From NCBI GenBank assembly GCA_047973435.1, contig JBKECA010000342.1, forward strand, positions 1-64,000: a stretch of 64,000 nucleotides of DNA, in the 5' to 3' direction. Under the pieces are notes generated by a model. It was not told the DNA's origin, ran no database searches, and worked only from the letters and a program-made list of their open reading frames with translations. Positions 27,177-35,760 of this stretch are shown in pieces (positions within the stretch are counted from its first letter, which is position 1; each line of letters begins with the position of its first letter). The DNA is from JBKECA01 sp047973435. Lineage in GTDB: Bacteria; Planctomycetota; Planctomycetia; Planctomycetales; Planctomycetaceae. Made by a program: the position numbers and the translations under genes.

Positions 27177-28517
27177 TCATTCCGCGCCCTCGGCGGAAGA
27201 GGCAGAAGCGGAGGCGTTGCCAGTGGCTGCGGCCTGGGCGGCTTCCCGTTGCTCGACGGCGGGAATGCCGGTCAGCGGCGGGCCGTCTCGCTTAGCCGGC
27301 GGCTTCGGGACGTAAATGCGATTCAGGTCGCAGGCGTCGCAACTCTTGCGAAGCAACAGATAGATAAGGGTGCTGGCGGTCCAGAAGTAGCTATAAACAA
27401 AGGCAGTCAGCAGGCCCGCCAGACCATGCTGCCACCAGCCGCCGATCGTCGACGCGGCAGAGGGTGTAGGACGCTGACCGAAGTTGTTCGAGGCCACCAG
27501 CGCGGGGGCGTCCCGGATGATGGTCTGCAGTGCCTCATCCGACATCGGACCAGCCGCCATCCACTCGCTGAGATGGACGCTGAAGCCGGTCAGCCACAGT
27601 GCAAATGTCAATACCGCCAGACCGTACACCACCGCCACCAGCAACAGCCACAGTGCGTACCAGGGGCGAATAAAGACGTAGTTGTACGACCGGTTCAATG
27701 CATCGAAACCGTCCGTTCCCTCGCAGCTGTGCGCGGCAACCATCAAGGGCCACGCCGCCGCGACGCCAATCAACAGGAGCGCCATCAGCAGAGAGACGAG
27801 CAACACCCCTCCCCACAGGATGGCGGCGAGCGTCGTCCCGATTCCCGGGATGACCCCGATCCAGCCGACGATCCGTCCCAGCAGCAGCAGCAGTCCCAGC
27901 CCCGCGACGGAGATCAGTGGGGCACCAAAGACATACGGAAACTCGCGCCAGGCAAACGCCAGTGATGCCCGCAGACCTGGTTCTTGCGCAATGCCAAACT
28001 CCATGGCCACGCGGCGTGTAATCGCACCGCCAATCAGTGACCCCACCGCCAGCACCAGCAGGACATTCAACCACGCGTCCGCCACCTGCGACCAACGGTT
28101 TCGACGCTGAAAGAACTGCGATGCCGGACGAATGAGATCCACCGCCGGATGCAACAACGTTCGCGCCTGCGGCAGACGATGACCATCGACCACCTGGCGA
28201 ACTGCTGGCAGCGGTGGTTCCAGAAACGGTTGCTCGCACGGCCAGATGGTGCGCCGATCGAACGGTCGCGCCCTCTTCGCCGGCCACACTACGCTACGGT
28301 AGGCGGTCGGTTCGACGGATTGAGCAAAGCTGGAAAACGGAAGATAGGAAATCCCCCACCGCCCGATGGCCAGCAACAACACGCCGGCCAATGCGAGCAG
28401 CAGGTTCTGCCAGCGTGTCGCCAATCGAAAGCCGCGCGTCAGATGCAGCCACGGCAGCCACCGCAACAGCTTGGCGCGATCCGATTCCCAGAATGCTTCC
28501 TGCAGTGGTTCACTCAC
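27177..28517 (-). CDS. polytopic membrane protein of unknown function
   Basis: A 446-residue protein with about six transmembrane segments: one near residue 30 (LLLALAGVLLLAIGRWGI), then helices in DAWLNVLLVLAVGSLIGGAI, LISVAGLGLLLLLGRIVGW, LWGGVLLVSLLMALLLIGVAAA, YALWLLLVAVVYGLAVLTFAL and LLTAFVYSYFWTASTLIYLLLR. The C-terminal tail is soluble, Ala/Ser-rich, and has CDACDLNRIYVPKPP. The GTG at 28517 (AGGGG upstream) is preferred to an ATG at 28658, which would read through a tandem duplication and the end of the upstream gene. It follows the TIM-barrel gene by 85 bases on the same strand. No transport or enzyme motif was recognised. Confidence 0.72.
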   Translation of the reverse strand: MSEPLQEAFWESDRAKLLRWLPWLHLTRGFRLATRWQNLLLALAGVLLLAIGRWGISYLPFSSFAQSVEPTAYRSVVWPAKRARPFDRRTIWPCEQPFLEPPLPAVRQVVDGHRLPQARTLLHPAVDLIRPASQFFQRRNRWSQVADAWLNVLLVLAVGSLIGGAITRRVAMEFGIAQEPGLRASLAFAWREFPYVFGAPLISVAGLGLLLLLGRIVGWIGVIPGIGTTLAAILWGGVLLVSLLMALLLIGVAAAWPLMVAAHSCEGTDGFDALNRSYNYVFIRPWYALWLLLVAVVYGLAVLTFALWLTGFSVHLSEWMAAGPMSDEALQTIIRDAPALVASNNFGQRPTPSAASTIGGWWQHGLAGLLTAFVYSYFWTASTLIYLLLRKSCDACDLNRIYVPKPPAKRDGPPLTGIPAVEQREAAQAAATGNASASASSAEGAE

Positions 28518-28563
28518 CCAAGGCCCCTGTCTGGATCCCTGCTGCTGTCTGTGTCTTACCGTT

Positions 28564-28614
28564 GATGACGGCAGGTCATGTTTCCCAGATGATGACGGCA
28601 GGTCATGTTCCCAG
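28564..28614. repeat. imperfect 24-bp direct repeat, period 27, at a gene 3' end
   Basis: GATGACGGCAGGTCATG begins at 28564 and again at 28591, with near-identical following bases (TTTCCCA against TTCCCAG). The second unit covers the stop codon and last codons of the minus-strand isomerase gene at 28603. The first unit is therefore a downstream copy of that gene's 3' end. Confidence 0.92.
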
Positions 28615-29460
28615 GACTTTCTGCCGCAACTGCTCCAGCAGCTGCACTGCGGTCCCAATGTCGGCCTTCTGCTTGGCGCGGTCGTGAGCGATCTCGCGTT
28701 CGATCGTCAGCGGCCCCGTGTAGCCCAGGTCGTACAAAGTCCGCAGGTACGTCTCCATCCCAACGTCGCCGTCTCCCAATGCCGTTTCGGTCCCCCACGC
28801 CTGACCACGAACTCCTTCCGGAGCCCATTTGGCGTCCTTGCAATGGACGCTGCCGACCAGATGTCCCACTTTCTTGAGTGCTGCGATTGGGTCGCCGGTC
28901 CCGTACAGAATCATGTTGGCCGGATCGAAATTGATGAACAGGTTGTTCCGGCCGACATCCCCGATGAACTCCAGCAGATGCTCGGCACTTTCCTGTCCGG
29001 TCTCGAGATGCAGCTTCTGTCCATTGGCCGCCACGTGATCAAGCAAATCCCGCGTGCAGTCGAGGAGTTCGCGGTAGTTCTTGCTGTCGCGATCCTCCGG
29101 GACGAAACCGATATGCAGGGCCACGGTGTCGCAGCCGAGATGCTTGGTGAAGTCCGAGATCGCTTTCATCTCCTTGACCCGCACGGCCCGTGTGTCATCA
29201 GGCACAAGTCCAACCGTCCGGGCCGTTGTGGCGATATCGGCGTAGCTCTCGCCTTCGAACCCGCCGAAGACGCATGTAATGAGGATTCCCGCATCGGCAC
29301 AGCGGCCGAGAAACGTCTCGGCCGCCCCCGGCGTGCGATTGTTGGCATGGGGGGCATGAATCTGAACTGACGGAATCTGGAGTTCCTGCACCACATCCAG
29401 GTGCACTCCCAAACCAGCGTCAATGGAGGTGAACACGCCGATCGGCCAAGCGCTGCTCAT
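28603..29460 (-). CDS. sugar phosphate isomerase/epimerase (TIM barrel)
   Basis: A 285-residue AP-endonuclease-2-type TIM barrel. The ATG at 29460 has AAGGAGC about 6 bases ahead; the longer frame back to 29613 is not family-like. Motifs include PIGVFTSIDAGLGVHLDVVQEL at the N terminus, VALHIGFVPED, LHLETGQESAEHLLEFI, FINFDPANMILYGTGDP and GSVHCKDAKW, with ETALGDGDVG and TIEREI. The E, D, H and E residues in these blocks match the usual divalent-metal site. Planctomycete genomes hold many such genes; the substrate is not predictable. It is upstream of the membrane-protein gene on the same strand. Confidence 0.88.
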   Translation of the reverse strand: MSSAWPIGVFTSIDAGLGVHLDVVQELQIPSVQIHAPHANNRTPGAAETFLGRCADAGILITCVFGGFEGESYADIATTARTVGLVPDDTRAVRVKEMKAISDFTKHLGCDTVALHIGFVPEDRDSKNYRELLDCTRDLLDHVAANGQKLHLETGQESAEHLLEFIGDVGRNNLFINFDPANMILYGTGDPIAALKKVGHLVGSVHCKDAKWAPEGVRGQAWGTETALGDGDVGMETYLRTLYDLGYTGPLTIEREIAHDRAKQKADIGTAVQLLEQLRQKVLGT

Positions 29461-29725
29461 CGTTGCTCCTTGGAAAATGTCAGGAGGGTGGTGCTGACCA
29501 CCCGCGGACGACGACACCCCGGCCGCTCTTCCACAAGCTCGGCGAAGCAGGCATCGTGCCCGATGATAGTGAGAGCCTGCTCGAAACTCCACGAGACCGG
29601 CGGTAGTCCACATTTCGCCGCCGTCTGCTATCCTGCGTAGAATTCACCGCGGACGATCTGCATCTCGAAGCACCGCCGCTTGGGCTGGTCTCCTCATCAC
29701 TTTCACCCACAATCGGGCACCGTCG

Positions 29726-31096
29726 ATGGATCCCAGGGATAAACTCTGTGCGGAATGCTGGCGCAAAGGCACGGAAGCCATGCAAAAGCAGAATTGGGAT
29801 TACGCCATTCAGATGTTTGGCACCTGCGTGAGCATTAAGCCAGACCACAAAATCTACCGCGAGACCCTGCGGGGCTGCATCAAAAAGAAATACGACGACA
29901 ACAAGACCGGCGCAGGCGGTCTCGCCAAGGCCAAGCTGATGGGCATTCGCAGCCGCATCAAGAAGGCCCGAAGTGCCGAGAACTGGGAAGACCTCGACAA
30001 AGCAGCCGAGGAAGGTCTGCTGATCAATCCGTGGGACCCGCAACTCAATCTCGACGTCGGCGAGGCGGCCTGGAAACGCGAGTTCATGGAGGTCGCCGAG
30101 TCCGCTTACATGGCGGCGTTCCAAAGCGATCTCAAGCACAAGGAGAACGCGAGCAAGTACGCCGACATTCTTGAAGAGCGGGGCAAGTACACCGACGCAA
30201 TCAAGGTGCTGGAGCACGTTCAGAAGCTCGACCCCAAAGACCTTGAAGTTGGCCGGCGAATTACGCGACTGTCCGCCAAGCAGACCACCGTCAAAGGGGG
30301 CTTTGAAGACGCTGAGTCCACTGCCGATGTTCGCAAAGGCGCCGCGGCCCAGGCATCCGCACGCCCCGGCGAATCAGTGGCCCCCGGTCAGTCGGAAGAG
30401 TCCGATCTCCTCCACTCGGTTCGTCGCAATCCCAACAGCTTTGAGCATGTTCACAAGCTGGCGGTCTTTTACAAAAAGGAGAAACGACTGGAGGATGCCC
30501 TTGAACAGCTGAACAAGGCGCTGCAGATGTCCGGCAACGACGTCGGCATTCGCGAGCAGGTTGAGGACGTCGAACTCGACATCCTTCGCCGCAACCGGGA
30601 CACCGCGCGCGAGTTGGCCAATGGGGGGGACGAAACAGCCAAAAAGAACTTCGAAGAGCTGGAGAAGGAACTCGTCAAACGCGAGCTGCAGGTCTATCTG
30701 GCCCGCGAACAGCGCTACCCTCAGGACATGAAGCTGAAGATGGAAATCGCCCACCGCTTCATGCGGTTCGGCAAATGGCCGGAGGCAATTCCGCGTCTGC
30801 AAAAAGCCGCCAACGACACCCGCCTCAAAGGGCAGGGGCTGGCGCTGCTGGGCCAATGCTTCTACCGCGATGGTAAACTTCCGCTGGCGCGCGGGCAGCT
30901 GGAACGCGCCATTCCTGAACTCGATGTGGAGCGTGATCCCAAGCTCTACAAAGATACGTTCTACACCCTAGCCCGCATTTGCGAAGAACTGGGCGACAGC
31001 GCCAAGGCCGAGGAGTATTACGGCGAGATCCTCGTTGTCGATTACGAGTTCCGCGACGCACGGCAGCGACTGGAGAAACTGCAGGAAGGGGGCTGA
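29726..31096 (+). CDS. tetratricopeptide-repeat protein
   Basis: A 456-residue soluble protein with several TPR-type helical pairs: residues 15-50 (AMQKQNWDYAIQMFGTCVSIKPD), 80-150, 150-175 (ILEERGKYTDAIKVLEHVQKLDP), 240-275 (AVFYKKEKRLEDALEQLNKALQM), 340-375 and 410-445 (ARICEELGDSAKAEEYYGEIL). A low-complexity Ala/Ser/Gly linker lies at about 195-225. The first residues contain CAEC. No signal peptide or membrane segment is visible, so it is probably a cytoplasmic scaffold. It has no strong ribosome site. A short tandem repeat begins at its stop codon. Similar TPR proteins are common in planctomycetes, and their partners are unknown. Confidence 0.8.
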   Translation: MDPRDKLCAECWRKGTEAMQKQNWDYAIQMFGTCVSIKPDHKIYRETLRGCIKKKYDDNKTGAGGLAKAKLMGIRSRIKKARSAENWEDLDKAAEEGLLINPWDPQLNLDVGEAAWKREFMEVAESAYMAAFQSDLKHKENASKYADILEERGKYTDAIKVLEHVQKLDPKDLEVGRRITRLSAKQTTVKGGFEDAESTADVRKGAAAQASARPGESVAPGQSEESDLLHSVRRNPNSFEHVHKLAVFYKKEKRLEDALEQLNKALQMSGNDVGIREQVEDVELDILRRNRDTARELANGGDETAKKNFEELEKELVKRELQVYLAREQRYPQDMKLKMEIAHRFMRFGKWPEAIPRLQKAANDTRLKGQGLALLGQCFYRDGKLPLARGQLERAIPELDVERDPKLYKDTFYTLARICEELGDSAKAEEYYGEILVVDYEFRDARQRLEKLQEGG

Positions 31097-31126
31097 CGAG
31101 CGCGAGATTGGACGAGCGTGAGGTTG
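31095..31126. repeat. 16-bp imperfect tandem duplication at the TPR gene stop
   Basis: GACGAGCGCGAGATTG is followed at once by GACGAGCGTGAGGTTG, a 14/16 match. The first unit starts inside the TGA stop codon of the TPR gene. Confidence 0.85.
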
Positions 31127-31154
31127 GCAGCGAGTGCCTCCCCCATCCGCATGT

Positions 31155-31574
31155 TCAACGAACGCGAGACAGCAACATCTGCGGACCAGGGGTGTCTGTC
31201 TGCCGAACGGCGACGGGCTGGAAACCATTGAGCTGCTCGACCTGTTCTCGACAGTGCGCGCAACGGTCTAGATGTTGTTTGATCCTCGTCGTCAAGTCTC
31301 GGTCCAACGCACCTGCGAGATAGCGCTCGGCCTGTTCCAGGCATTCCTCGCAAGAAATATCGGCAAGGACAGCTGCCGAATCTCGTCCGCCACGGATTGC
31401 GAGCACTCCGCCAGCCAGCGTCAGCAGACTGGAGAAAACGACCGCTGACGCCACTCTTCGCCGAGTCCGGCTCCGACGGTGCGCTTGCAACTGTCCGACC
31501 AATGCCTGCAGTTCCCCGCCATGACAGGGAGCCCATTTGCCGGTATCGCTGTTGGGTAGTGTTGGTGAGGTCAT
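31155..31574 (-). CDS. membrane-anchored zinc-finger (zf-HC2-like) protein
   Basis: A 139-residue protein with a single membrane helix at about residues 42-60 (ASAVVFSSLLTLAGGVLAI). After it come SCEEC (C75, C78) and a zf-HC2-like motif HLDRCAHC (H101, C105, C108), the fold that anti-sigma factors use to hold ECF sigma factors. In ordinary anti-sigma factors this finger comes before the membrane helix; here it is after. No sigma-factor gene is adjacent. It could be a sensor or a regulator with reversed topology. It has no good ribosome site, so the start is uncertain. Confidence 0.65.
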   Translation of the reverse strand: MTSPTLPNSDTGKWAPCHGGELQALVGQLQAHRRSRTRRRVASAVVFSSLLTLAGGVLAIRGGRDSAAVLADISCEECLEQAERYLAGALDRDLTTRIKQHLDRCAHCREQVEQLNGFQPVAVRQTDTPGPQMLLSRVR

Positions 31575-31816
31575 ATCAGCGTGCGAAGGGATTCAACAGC
31601 GTGTTCAAAGAGACACGAATCAAATAAGGGCAACAGACTCGCCCAGGTCATCAAGGCAGTATCCTTGAGAAAGTCACCGACGACTGTAAGCCAGCCTACA
31701 GCAGCCGATTATCTGCATCTGAGATTTCATCGCGAAATGCGGATTCATGAGCATTTTCTCCGTTCGCCCCTCTGGAAACGAACTGGTTTTACCCGTTCAA
31801 CTCCGATCATCCGAGT

Positions 31817-32575
31817 TCAACCAGGGCCAGTCGCGGTGCGGGGCAGGATACGTATCGAAGTTGACGAGTCGTCCTGCAGACGCGGTGCAGGGATATCGAC
31901 ACTCCGCGCGAGTCGCTCCAGTTGCTTCAGGGTGATCTTCCGGCGCTGAATTGTCAGGGCCCCCTCCTGCTTCAGTTCCCCCAGCGTCACCGTCACGGTT
32001 TCCCGCGTGCTGCCGATCACGTTCGCCAACTCCTGATGCGACAGCCGCAGACCAAGTTCGATGCCATCACCGGTTCGCCGGCCATACTTTTCCGCCAATT
32101 CCAGCAGTAACGCGACCAGTCGGTCCCGATTGGATCGAAACAGCAGCGACTTCAGCCGGCGTTCGATCCGGCGTCGGCGCAGGCCGACCAGTTTGGTCAC
32201 CCCCAGGGCGATGTCCGGATATTCCGCCATCAGCGTCTGAAAGACTGGCACTGGAATACTCAGCACCTGGCTGCGCTCGATCGCTTCGGCAAACTCCTCC
32301 CGCGGCGCGCCATCCAGAACGGACAGTTCTCCAAACAGCTCGCCCGGATCGATGAAGGCCAGGACCGCTTCCTTGCCACCAGCGGTCAGGTGATACAGTT
32401 TGATCCGCCCGTCCAGCACCAGATACACCGACTCAGACGCCTCGCCAGGGGCGAAGACAATTTCTCCGCGCGGCACACGTCGAACCCGCGACGTCCGCTC
32501 AATGTCGGCCGACTGCTCGGGCGAAAGACGCTCGAACAGCGGACAGCGTTTCAAATACCAAAGGCGTTCGTCCAT
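31817..32575 (-). CDS. Crp/Fnr-family transcription regulator
   Basis: A 252-residue regulator with an N-terminal cyclic-nucleotide-type sensor (RGEIVFAPGEASESVYLVLDGRIKLY, PGELFGELSVLDGAPREEFAEAIERSQVL), a dimer helix, and a C-terminal winged helix-turn-helix (RLSHQELANVIGSTRETVTVTLGELKQEGALTIQRRKITL). There are no N-terminal Fnr cysteines, so it is not a 4Fe-4S oxygen sensor of the Fnr kind. The cAMP pocket has GELS, but the second key residue is not obvious, so the ligand is unknown. It lies between a zinc-finger membrane protein and the phosphofructokinase gene, each on the same strand but with its own gap. Confidence 0.93.
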   Translation of the reverse strand: MDERLWYLKRCPLFERLSPEQSADIERTSRVRRVPRGEIVFAPGEASESVYLVLDGRIKLYHLTAGGKEAVLAFIDPGELFGELSVLDGAPREEFAEAIERSQVLSIPVPVFQTLMAEYPDIALGVTKLVGLRRRRIERRLKSLLFRSNRDRLVALLLELAEKYGRRTGDGIELGLRLSHQELANVIGSTRETVTVTLGELKQEGALTIQRRKITLKQLERLARSVDIPAPRLQDDSSTSIRILPRTATGPG

Positions 32576-32692
32576 GGTTTATCCCATCGCCGAAATGGCC
32601 AACGGCAGAATACTCCCCCGCAGCGGGATCAACAACTTGATCCCCGTGCTCACGTTGTTTCATAGGGACTGATACCCTGCGGAGCAGGATCG

Positions 32693-33892
32693 TCAGGGCC
32701 GGGCCTTCTTGACGTCCAGACTGACGTACTCCGGCAGGTTTCCGACAAGCGGCTCAATGTAGCGTCGGAACGCCGGTGTAACGCTCATGCCATCTGCGGC
32801 AATGAACTTGTCCGGCATGGGACGCTCGTGATTTGCCACGTCCGCCAGCGGTGCAGTGCCAAAGTCGATCGCATAGGGCGAATCGCTGACGCGATTCATG
32901 GTGACCATCACCCCGCTGTGGCCGCCGATCGCCAATTTGACCGCCTGCCTGCCGCAGTCGTAGGCCTCTTGGAAGTCGAGCTTCACGCCCCGATCCGCCG
33001 CGCACATCTGCAGCGACTCGGTAACCTGGAATTCACCCCGCCAGCCAAATTCCTCGGAAATGATCCGGTGCAGAATCATCGCGGCACTCGTCCCTCCCAT
33101 GGCGCCGAACTCGACATTCTGGAACTTGTCGCGAGTTTGCGAGGCGCTGACAGGCGTGCCATCCGGGTTGGTGATCCCTTCTCCACAGACGATCGACACG
33201 AAACCGTGCTTTTCATGCGCGGACTTCACCGCCGACAGGAACGCCTCCCGCCGGAAAGGACGTTCGGGCAGCAGCAGGACGTGAGGGGGATCGGCCGATA
33301 CGGACTTTGCGGCGACCGCTGCCGCTGGCAGCCAGCCGGCACTGCGACCGACCGTCTGAAAGATCACAAACTGGTCAACACGCTGCATGTCCCGCGCCAG
33401 CCGCCCAGCCTGCAAAATGCTGAGCGCTACATAACGGGCGGCACTGGGAAAGCCGGGAGTGTGATCGGTGCCGTACAGGTCATTGTCGACCGTCTTGGGG
33501 ATTCCGACTCCGGTCAATTCGTATCCCTGCGACGCGGCAAACTCGGTTACCCGATGGATCGTGTCCATCGTGTCATTGCCGCCGATCATGAACAGGTAAC
33601 GGATATCAAACTTCCGCAGCTGTTTCAGGATGGACGCAAAATGTTCCTCCTTCAGCTTAAGGCGGCTCGAACCAAGTGCGCTGCTGGGAGTGGATCGCAG
33701 CCCTTTGATGACCGCAGGTTCTTGGGCCGACAAATCGACGAGATGGTTCCCCAGCACCCCTTCAATACCGAACCGCATCCCGAGGACGCGGTCGATCTTG
33801 CGGTTGGCCCGCGCCGCGTCCACGACGCCCGCTAGCGATGAATTAATGACCGACGTCGGTCCGCCTGATTGTCCTACCAGCGCGTTCGCCAT
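32693..33892 (-). CDS. pfp: 6-phosphofructokinase, probably pyrophosphate-dependent
   Basis: A 399-residue phosphofructokinase. It has GQSGGPTSVINSSLAG at the nucleotide/PPi-binding start, GGNDTMDT at 104-111 and PKTVDNDLYGTDHTPG at 132-147. ATP enzymes have Gly at the fourth position (GGDGS or GGDGT). An acidic residue there, as here, marks the PPi-dependent type, and the PKT(V/I)DND lysine supports this. The Asn at the third position is less usual. The ribosome site is GGGAG. The gene follows the GATase-like gene by only 5 bases, so they form an operon. It would give reversible, ATP-sparing glycolysis. Confidence 0.9.
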   Translation of the reverse strand: MANALVGQSGGPTSVINSSLAGVVDAARANRKIDRVLGMRFGIEGVLGNHLVDLSAQEPAVIKGLRSTPSSALGSSRLKLKEEHFASILKQLRKFDIRYLFMIGGNDTMDTIHRVTEFAASQGYELTGVGIPKTVDNDLYGTDHTPGFPSAARYVALSILQAGRLARDMQRVDQFVIFQTVGRSAGWLPAAAVAAKSVSADPPHVLLLPERPFRREAFLSAVKSAHEKHGFVSIVCGEGITNPDGTPVSASQTRDKFQNVEFGAMGGTSAAMILHRIISEEFGWRGEFQVTESLQMCAADRGVKLDFQEAYDCGRQAVKLAIGGHSGVMVTMNRVSDSPYAIDFGTAPLADVANHERPMPDKFIAADGMSVTPAFRRYIEPLVGNLPEYVSLDVKKARP

Positions 33893-33897
33893 CCCGT

Positions 33898-34647
33898 TTA
33901 GTCTCCCTTGGTCCAGCGGATGAGTTGCAGAAAGAACTGAGCGTACAAGTTGCCGACTTCAATTGCATCGGCGTCCGGGGCCCGTGCCGAGACTCGGGAC
34001 GAACCCCAGTCGACAAACCCGCCGACCCAGTGCGGGGCGACATCCGTCGCGAACGCCGCCGTGCGACCCAGACCGTGCTTCCCAACGACGAGCAGCGGCC
34101 AGGTCGCATCGACATCAAACGACCAATCGTCGGCGAATCGAGTCGCCCGCAGGCGATCGACTTCCAGCAGCACGTCCGATCCCGCCTTCGCAGCGAAGCG
34201 ATTCAATCCGCCAACATACGGGGGCCGATCGGTCCAGGGAAGGTTGCTCGTAATGGCATGCAAGCCATTCGCCCGGACCAGAAGCGGCTGGTCGCTGTTC
34301 AGTCGATCGTCCGTCGCAGAGACCGTAACCGGCAGGATTTCTCCAACTTCGGTATGACCCCAGTCCCCTCCCAGACCGTGGTACGATTCCCAGCCGCCAA
34401 GCATCAACAGGCCTGCACCTTGCTCGACCAGCGACACAATCCGCCTCTGGCAGTCCTGATCGCAGCGTGCGGAAGGGAAGTCCGACAGGATGATCAGACG
34501 CAGTTCACCGGTGAGGTCACTGGACGTGAGCGATTGGTCGCTGGCTCGATAGCGAAAAGCCTGTTCTGACTGGCAGAGAAGTCCCGCCAGGTAGCAGGCT
34601 GCATTCTGAAGGTGGGTGTCACCGCAATACAGGATCTCGGGAGGCAT
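33898..34647 (-). CDS. GATase1-like protein
   Basis: A 249-residue cytoplasmic protein of the putative glutamine amidotransferase-like class (PF07090 type). It has the flavodoxin-like order LRLIILSDFPSARC, QGAGLLMLGGWESYHGLGGDWG, TEVGEILPVTV and PLLVVGKHGLGRTAAFATDVAPHWVGGF. The nucleophile position in true amidotransferases is a Cys in a GxCxG elbow; here GGWES stands there, so glutaminase activity is unlikely. It lies 5 bases upstream of the PPi-phosphofructokinase on the same strand, but the pairing does not explain its function. Confidence 0.78.
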   Translation of the reverse strand: MPPEILYCGDTHLQNAACYLAGLLCQSEQAFRYRASDQSLTSSDLTGELRLIILSDFPSARCDQDCQRRIVSLVEQGAGLLMLGGWESYHGLGGDWGHTEVGEILPVTVSATDDRLNSDQPLLVRANGLHAITSNLPWTDRPPYVGGLNRFAAKAGSDVLLEVDRLRATRFADDWSFDVDATWPLLVVGKHGLGRTAAFATDVAPHWVGGFVDWGSSRVSARAPDADAIEVGNLYAQFFLQLIRWTKGD

Positions 34648-35034
34648 ACCCGAAATGTAGCGACGGGTTCGTCGTCAAGCCATTCTCCAGCCGCTGTAAT
34701 CGGAACTGTCGTTGAATCAGAACTGGTTGCTCCATTGGCTGAGAATGACACCGTAAGTGGTTATTTCGATGGCACATACATCGTGAGACTGAAGAGTCTC
34801 TTCGCGGCCAATTTCACCTTTTACCGTTCCCGCACTTTACGCGAGACCGGAACAGGCGCAGAATACTCACGTCGTTTCGCCCGCGTGACACGTTGTCCGC
34901 TCTGCGAGGCGTCCACTCCGGTCTGAACGCTGCCACTGGTCGAAGCCCGATTTCATTCGAACCTGCTGAACTTCCCAGCCACGGATACCTGCTCACGTTT
35001 CGGCAGCGTGACCCTTCCCCCTGCTTTCTACTCA
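34648..35034. other. 387-bp divergent spacer
   Basis: This lies between the GATase-like gene and rpe. No gene, repeat or strong hairpin was seen; promoters for both sides should lie here. Confidence 0.4.
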
Positions 35035-35757
35035 ATGAGCCGCTTGGCAACTCTGGAGACTCTGCGGCGACGTCGGCCGTTGATCGCTCCCTCGATGCTC
35101 AAATGCGACTTCGGCAACCTGCACCGCGAGGTGGAGTTGCTGGAGTCGGCCGGGGCCGAGATGCTGCATTGGGATGTCATGGATGGCACCTTTGTCAACA
35201 ACCTCTCCTATGGAGCAATGGTCATCGACAAGGTTCGTCCGCGGACGGAACTGATCTTTGACGCTCACCTGATGATCGACCGCCCCGAGCGGTACATCGA
35301 CGAATACATCGGCGCCGGCTGTGAGGCGATTACCTTTCATATCGAGGCGACCGAGCAGGCCGGCGACATGCTGCAGCATTTGCGGGCTCGGGACGTTATC
35401 GCCGGCCTGACGCTGAATCCATCGACCCCTTACGAGCGGATTCATCCCCTGTTGCCGTTCTGCGACCTCGTGCTGGTCATGAGCGTGCACCCCGGCTTCG
35501 GCGGCCAGGCATTCCAGCCAGCGATGCTGGACAAAGTGAAACAATTGCGAAGTGACGGCGGACCCGACTTGCTCGTCTCAATCGACGGCGGGATCGGCCC
35601 CAAAACAATTGGCGCTGCGGCGGAAGCCGGAGCGGATTTGTTCGTGGTTGGCAGTGCGATCTTTGATCGACCGGATTACCGAGAAGCCCTGACCGACCTG
35701 GGTGCGACGGCATTGGCGTCGCGGCCCGAATCGACTGCCCGACAGGAGCGGAACTGA
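35035..35757 (+). CDS. rpe: ribulose-phosphate 3-epimerase
   Basis: A 240-residue TIM-barrel enzyme that interconverts ribulose 5-phosphate and xylulose 5-phosphate. Motifs are LIAPSMLKCDFGNLHREVELLESAGAEMLHWDVMDGTFV (the first Ser, His and metal Asp), FDAHLMIDRPERYID, VMSVHPGFGGQAF, and VSIDGGIGPKTIGAAAEAGADLFVVGSAIF with the phosphate-binding Gly. ATG at 35035 is chosen over a frame start at 35008; neither has a clear ribosome site. It is followed after 3 bases by the pseudo-phosphatase gene and then accD and an aminotransferase, all on the same strand. Confidence 0.95.
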   Translation: MSRLATLETLRRRRPLIAPSMLKCDFGNLHREVELLESAGAEMLHWDVMDGTFVNNLSYGAMVIDKVRPRTELIFDAHLMIDRPERYIDEYIGAGCEAITFHIEATEQAGDMLQHLRARDVIAGLTLNPSTPYERIHPLLPFCDLVLVMSVHPGFGGQAFQPAMLDKVKQLRSDGGPDLLVSIDGGIGPKTIGAAAEAGADLFVVGSAIFDRPDYREALTDLGATALASRPESTARQERN

Positions 35758-35760
35758 GTA

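Noticed and set aside
28518..28658. ATG start for the membrane protein at 28658
   Set aside because: It would translate through the copied stop region of the isomerase gene and overlap that gene's end; the GTG at 28517 fits better.
34860..35034. rpe start at 35008
   Set aside because: A GTG there has no ribosome site, and the added nine residues are not part of the family.
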